DNA from: an uncultured Eubacteriales bacterium
GTDB lineage: Bacteria > Bacillota > Clostridia > Oscillospirales > CAG-272
Length of the DNA: 7,993 bases
Reading direction: 5' to 3'
Assembly (NCBI GenBank): GCA_958352145.1
Contig: CATWNM010000053.1
Span: 1-7,993 of the forward strand
Within the stretch, counting starts at the first letter, position 1, and every line of letters starts with the position of its first letter. The notes under the pieces were generated by a model. That model was given only the letters and a program-made list of their open reading frames with translations, was not told the DNA's origin and ran no database searches. The translations under genes were made by a program, and so were the position numbers. Below are positions 7,413 to 7,993 of this stretch, piece after piece.

Positions 7413-7419
7413 CTCCTTA
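7413..7419 (-). promoter_or_regulatory. polC ribosome-binding site fused to the upstream stop codon
   Basis: On the minus strand TAAGGAG is read 6 bases before the polC ATG. Its TAA (bases 7419-7417) is the stop codon of the lipid kinase gene. Ribosomes ending on the kinase therefore stop on top of the polC Shine-Dalgarno, an arrangement that permits translational coupling. There is no room for a separate promoter in the 10-base gap. Confidence 0.85.
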
Positions 7420-7993
7420 CTTCACAAACTGAATAGCGCCGTGAAGATTTTTCATCTTTATCGCGCGGTCCGTGCGCAAATATTCTCCGTCAAGCGACCA
7501 TGCCGTGGGCAATTCCGGGAAAATTTCAAGAGAAGACGTCTTAAAAAAATCGAAGCGGCTGTTTTCAAAATTGCTGGTTGTCAGCGAATTGATAATCACA
7601 TTTAAATCGCCAAGCGTCTTCGGCATTTTAATTAGAATCACTTCAAAAAGGCCGTCATTGAGGGATACGATTTTATCGCTGAGTTTGACGATTCCCCCAA
7701 AAGAAGTAGAATTTGCGATAGCACCGAATACATAGTCCCCCTCATAAACCTCATTTTCCGTTTCGAATTTCATATGCTGTGGTTTGATACTCTGCAGGTC
7801 TCGAATGCCTTCAAATACATAAGCCGCATGCCCAAGCACATTTTTTACATCCTGAGACGCTGAATAAGACGCGGCGGTAAAAGCGCCAAACGAAGCGACA
7901 TACGTAAAATACCGGTCGCCGAATTTTCCGACGTCCAGCGGTCTCGGCATCCCGTCGGCGATGGCATGTGCTGCCTTTTTTATATTTGAAGAA
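7417..7993 (-). CDS. Diacylglycerol kinase / YegS-BmrU family lipid kinase, C-terminal part
   Basis: The reading frame is open to the right edge of the window, so the N-terminus and real start are missing; about 191 codons are visible. The ATG at 7950 is internal: upstream codons continue family-like sequence (KKAAHAIADG before MPRPLDVGKF). The visible part is the C-terminal beta-sandwich domain of the DAGK catalytic superfamily: DRYFTYVASFGAFTAASY, VLGHAAYVFEGI, the acidic exposed strand EGDYVFGAIANSTSFGG, LNDGLFEVILIKMPK and WSLDGEY near the end. The DGE Glu is the probable catalytic residue in DgkB-type enzymes. The likely reaction is ATP-dependent phosphorylation of diacylglycerol to phosphatidate at the membrane, recycling DAG released by wall-polymer synthesis; another lipid substrate is possible. 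The nucleotide-binding GGDGT region lies outside the window, so activity cannot be judged. It is followed by polC after 10 bases. Confidence 0.93.
   Translation of the reverse strand, partial: SSNIKKAAHAIADGMPRPLDVGKFGDRYFTYVASFGAFTAASYSASQDVKNVLGHAAYVFEGIRDLQSIKPQHMKFETENEVYEGDYVFGAIANSTSFGGIVKLSDKIVSLNDGLFEVILIKMPKTLGDLNVIINSLTTSNFENSRFDFFKTSSLEIFPELPTAWSLDGEYLRTDRAIKMKNLHGAIQFVK

Noticed and set aside
7417..7950. Treating the lipid kinase as a complete 177-aa protein starting at base 7950
   Set aside because: The frame is open through the right edge and the codons upstream of that ATG continue family-typical sequence. The visible protein has only the C-terminal domain, so the gene is cut by the window, not naturally short.
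1..7993. Novel system, CRISPR array, mobile element, tRNA or rRNA
   Set aside because: I saw no regularly spaced repeats, transposase or integrase motifs, tRNA-like cloverleaf or unrecognised protein. Coding genes fill nearly the whole window and all belong to known families.

Overview
This is a conserved housekeeping region of a Gram-positive (Firmicutes/Bacillota) chromosome, most likely from class Clostridia. The best taxonomic evidence is a full-length PolC-type DNA polymerase III with its exonuclease inserted in the PHP domain, a polymerase typical of Firmicutes and related low-GC lineages. It is accompanied by a clostridial-style pyrH-frr-uppS-cdsA block. Base composition looks close to 50% GC in the lines I sampled. 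The genus cannot be read from the sequence; a gut Clostridia lineage of intermediate GC is a reasonable guess only.

Every gene lies on the minus strand, so the window is transcribed from right to left. The order is: the 3' part of a diacylglycerol/YegS-type lipid kinase (cut by the right edge), polC, a 92-base spacer with a good sigma-A-like promoter, pyrH (UMP kinase), frr (ribosome recycling factor), a 76-base spacer with two inverted repeats including a perfect 26-bp palindrome, uppS (undecaprenyl diphosphate synthase), cdsA (phosphatidate cytidylyltransferase), and the first codon or two of another gene at the left edge, plausibly dxr by synteny. Coding density is very high and no stretch over 100 bases lacks a gene. 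Three junctions are tightly coupled: lipid kinase/polC and cdsA/next gene each build the Shine-Dalgarno from the upstream TAA stop, and uppS/cdsA abut or overlap.

The genes fall into two transcriptional groups. The first is lipid kinase plus polC (DAG recycling and DNA replication). The second runs from the pyrH promoter into nucleotide, translation, cell-wall carrier and phospholipid genes. The lipid kinase (DAG to phosphatidate) and CdsA (phosphatidate to CDP-DAG) are consecutive steps of phospholipid metabolism, and UppS makes the lipid carrier for the wall.

I found no mobile element, CRISPR array, RNA gene, defence system or unknown protein family. The points worth a second look are modest: the gene order (polC directly upstream of pyrH, without rpsB-tsf), the palindrome between frr and uppS, a complete-looking PHP metal site in PolC, and a changed loop in UMP kinase.
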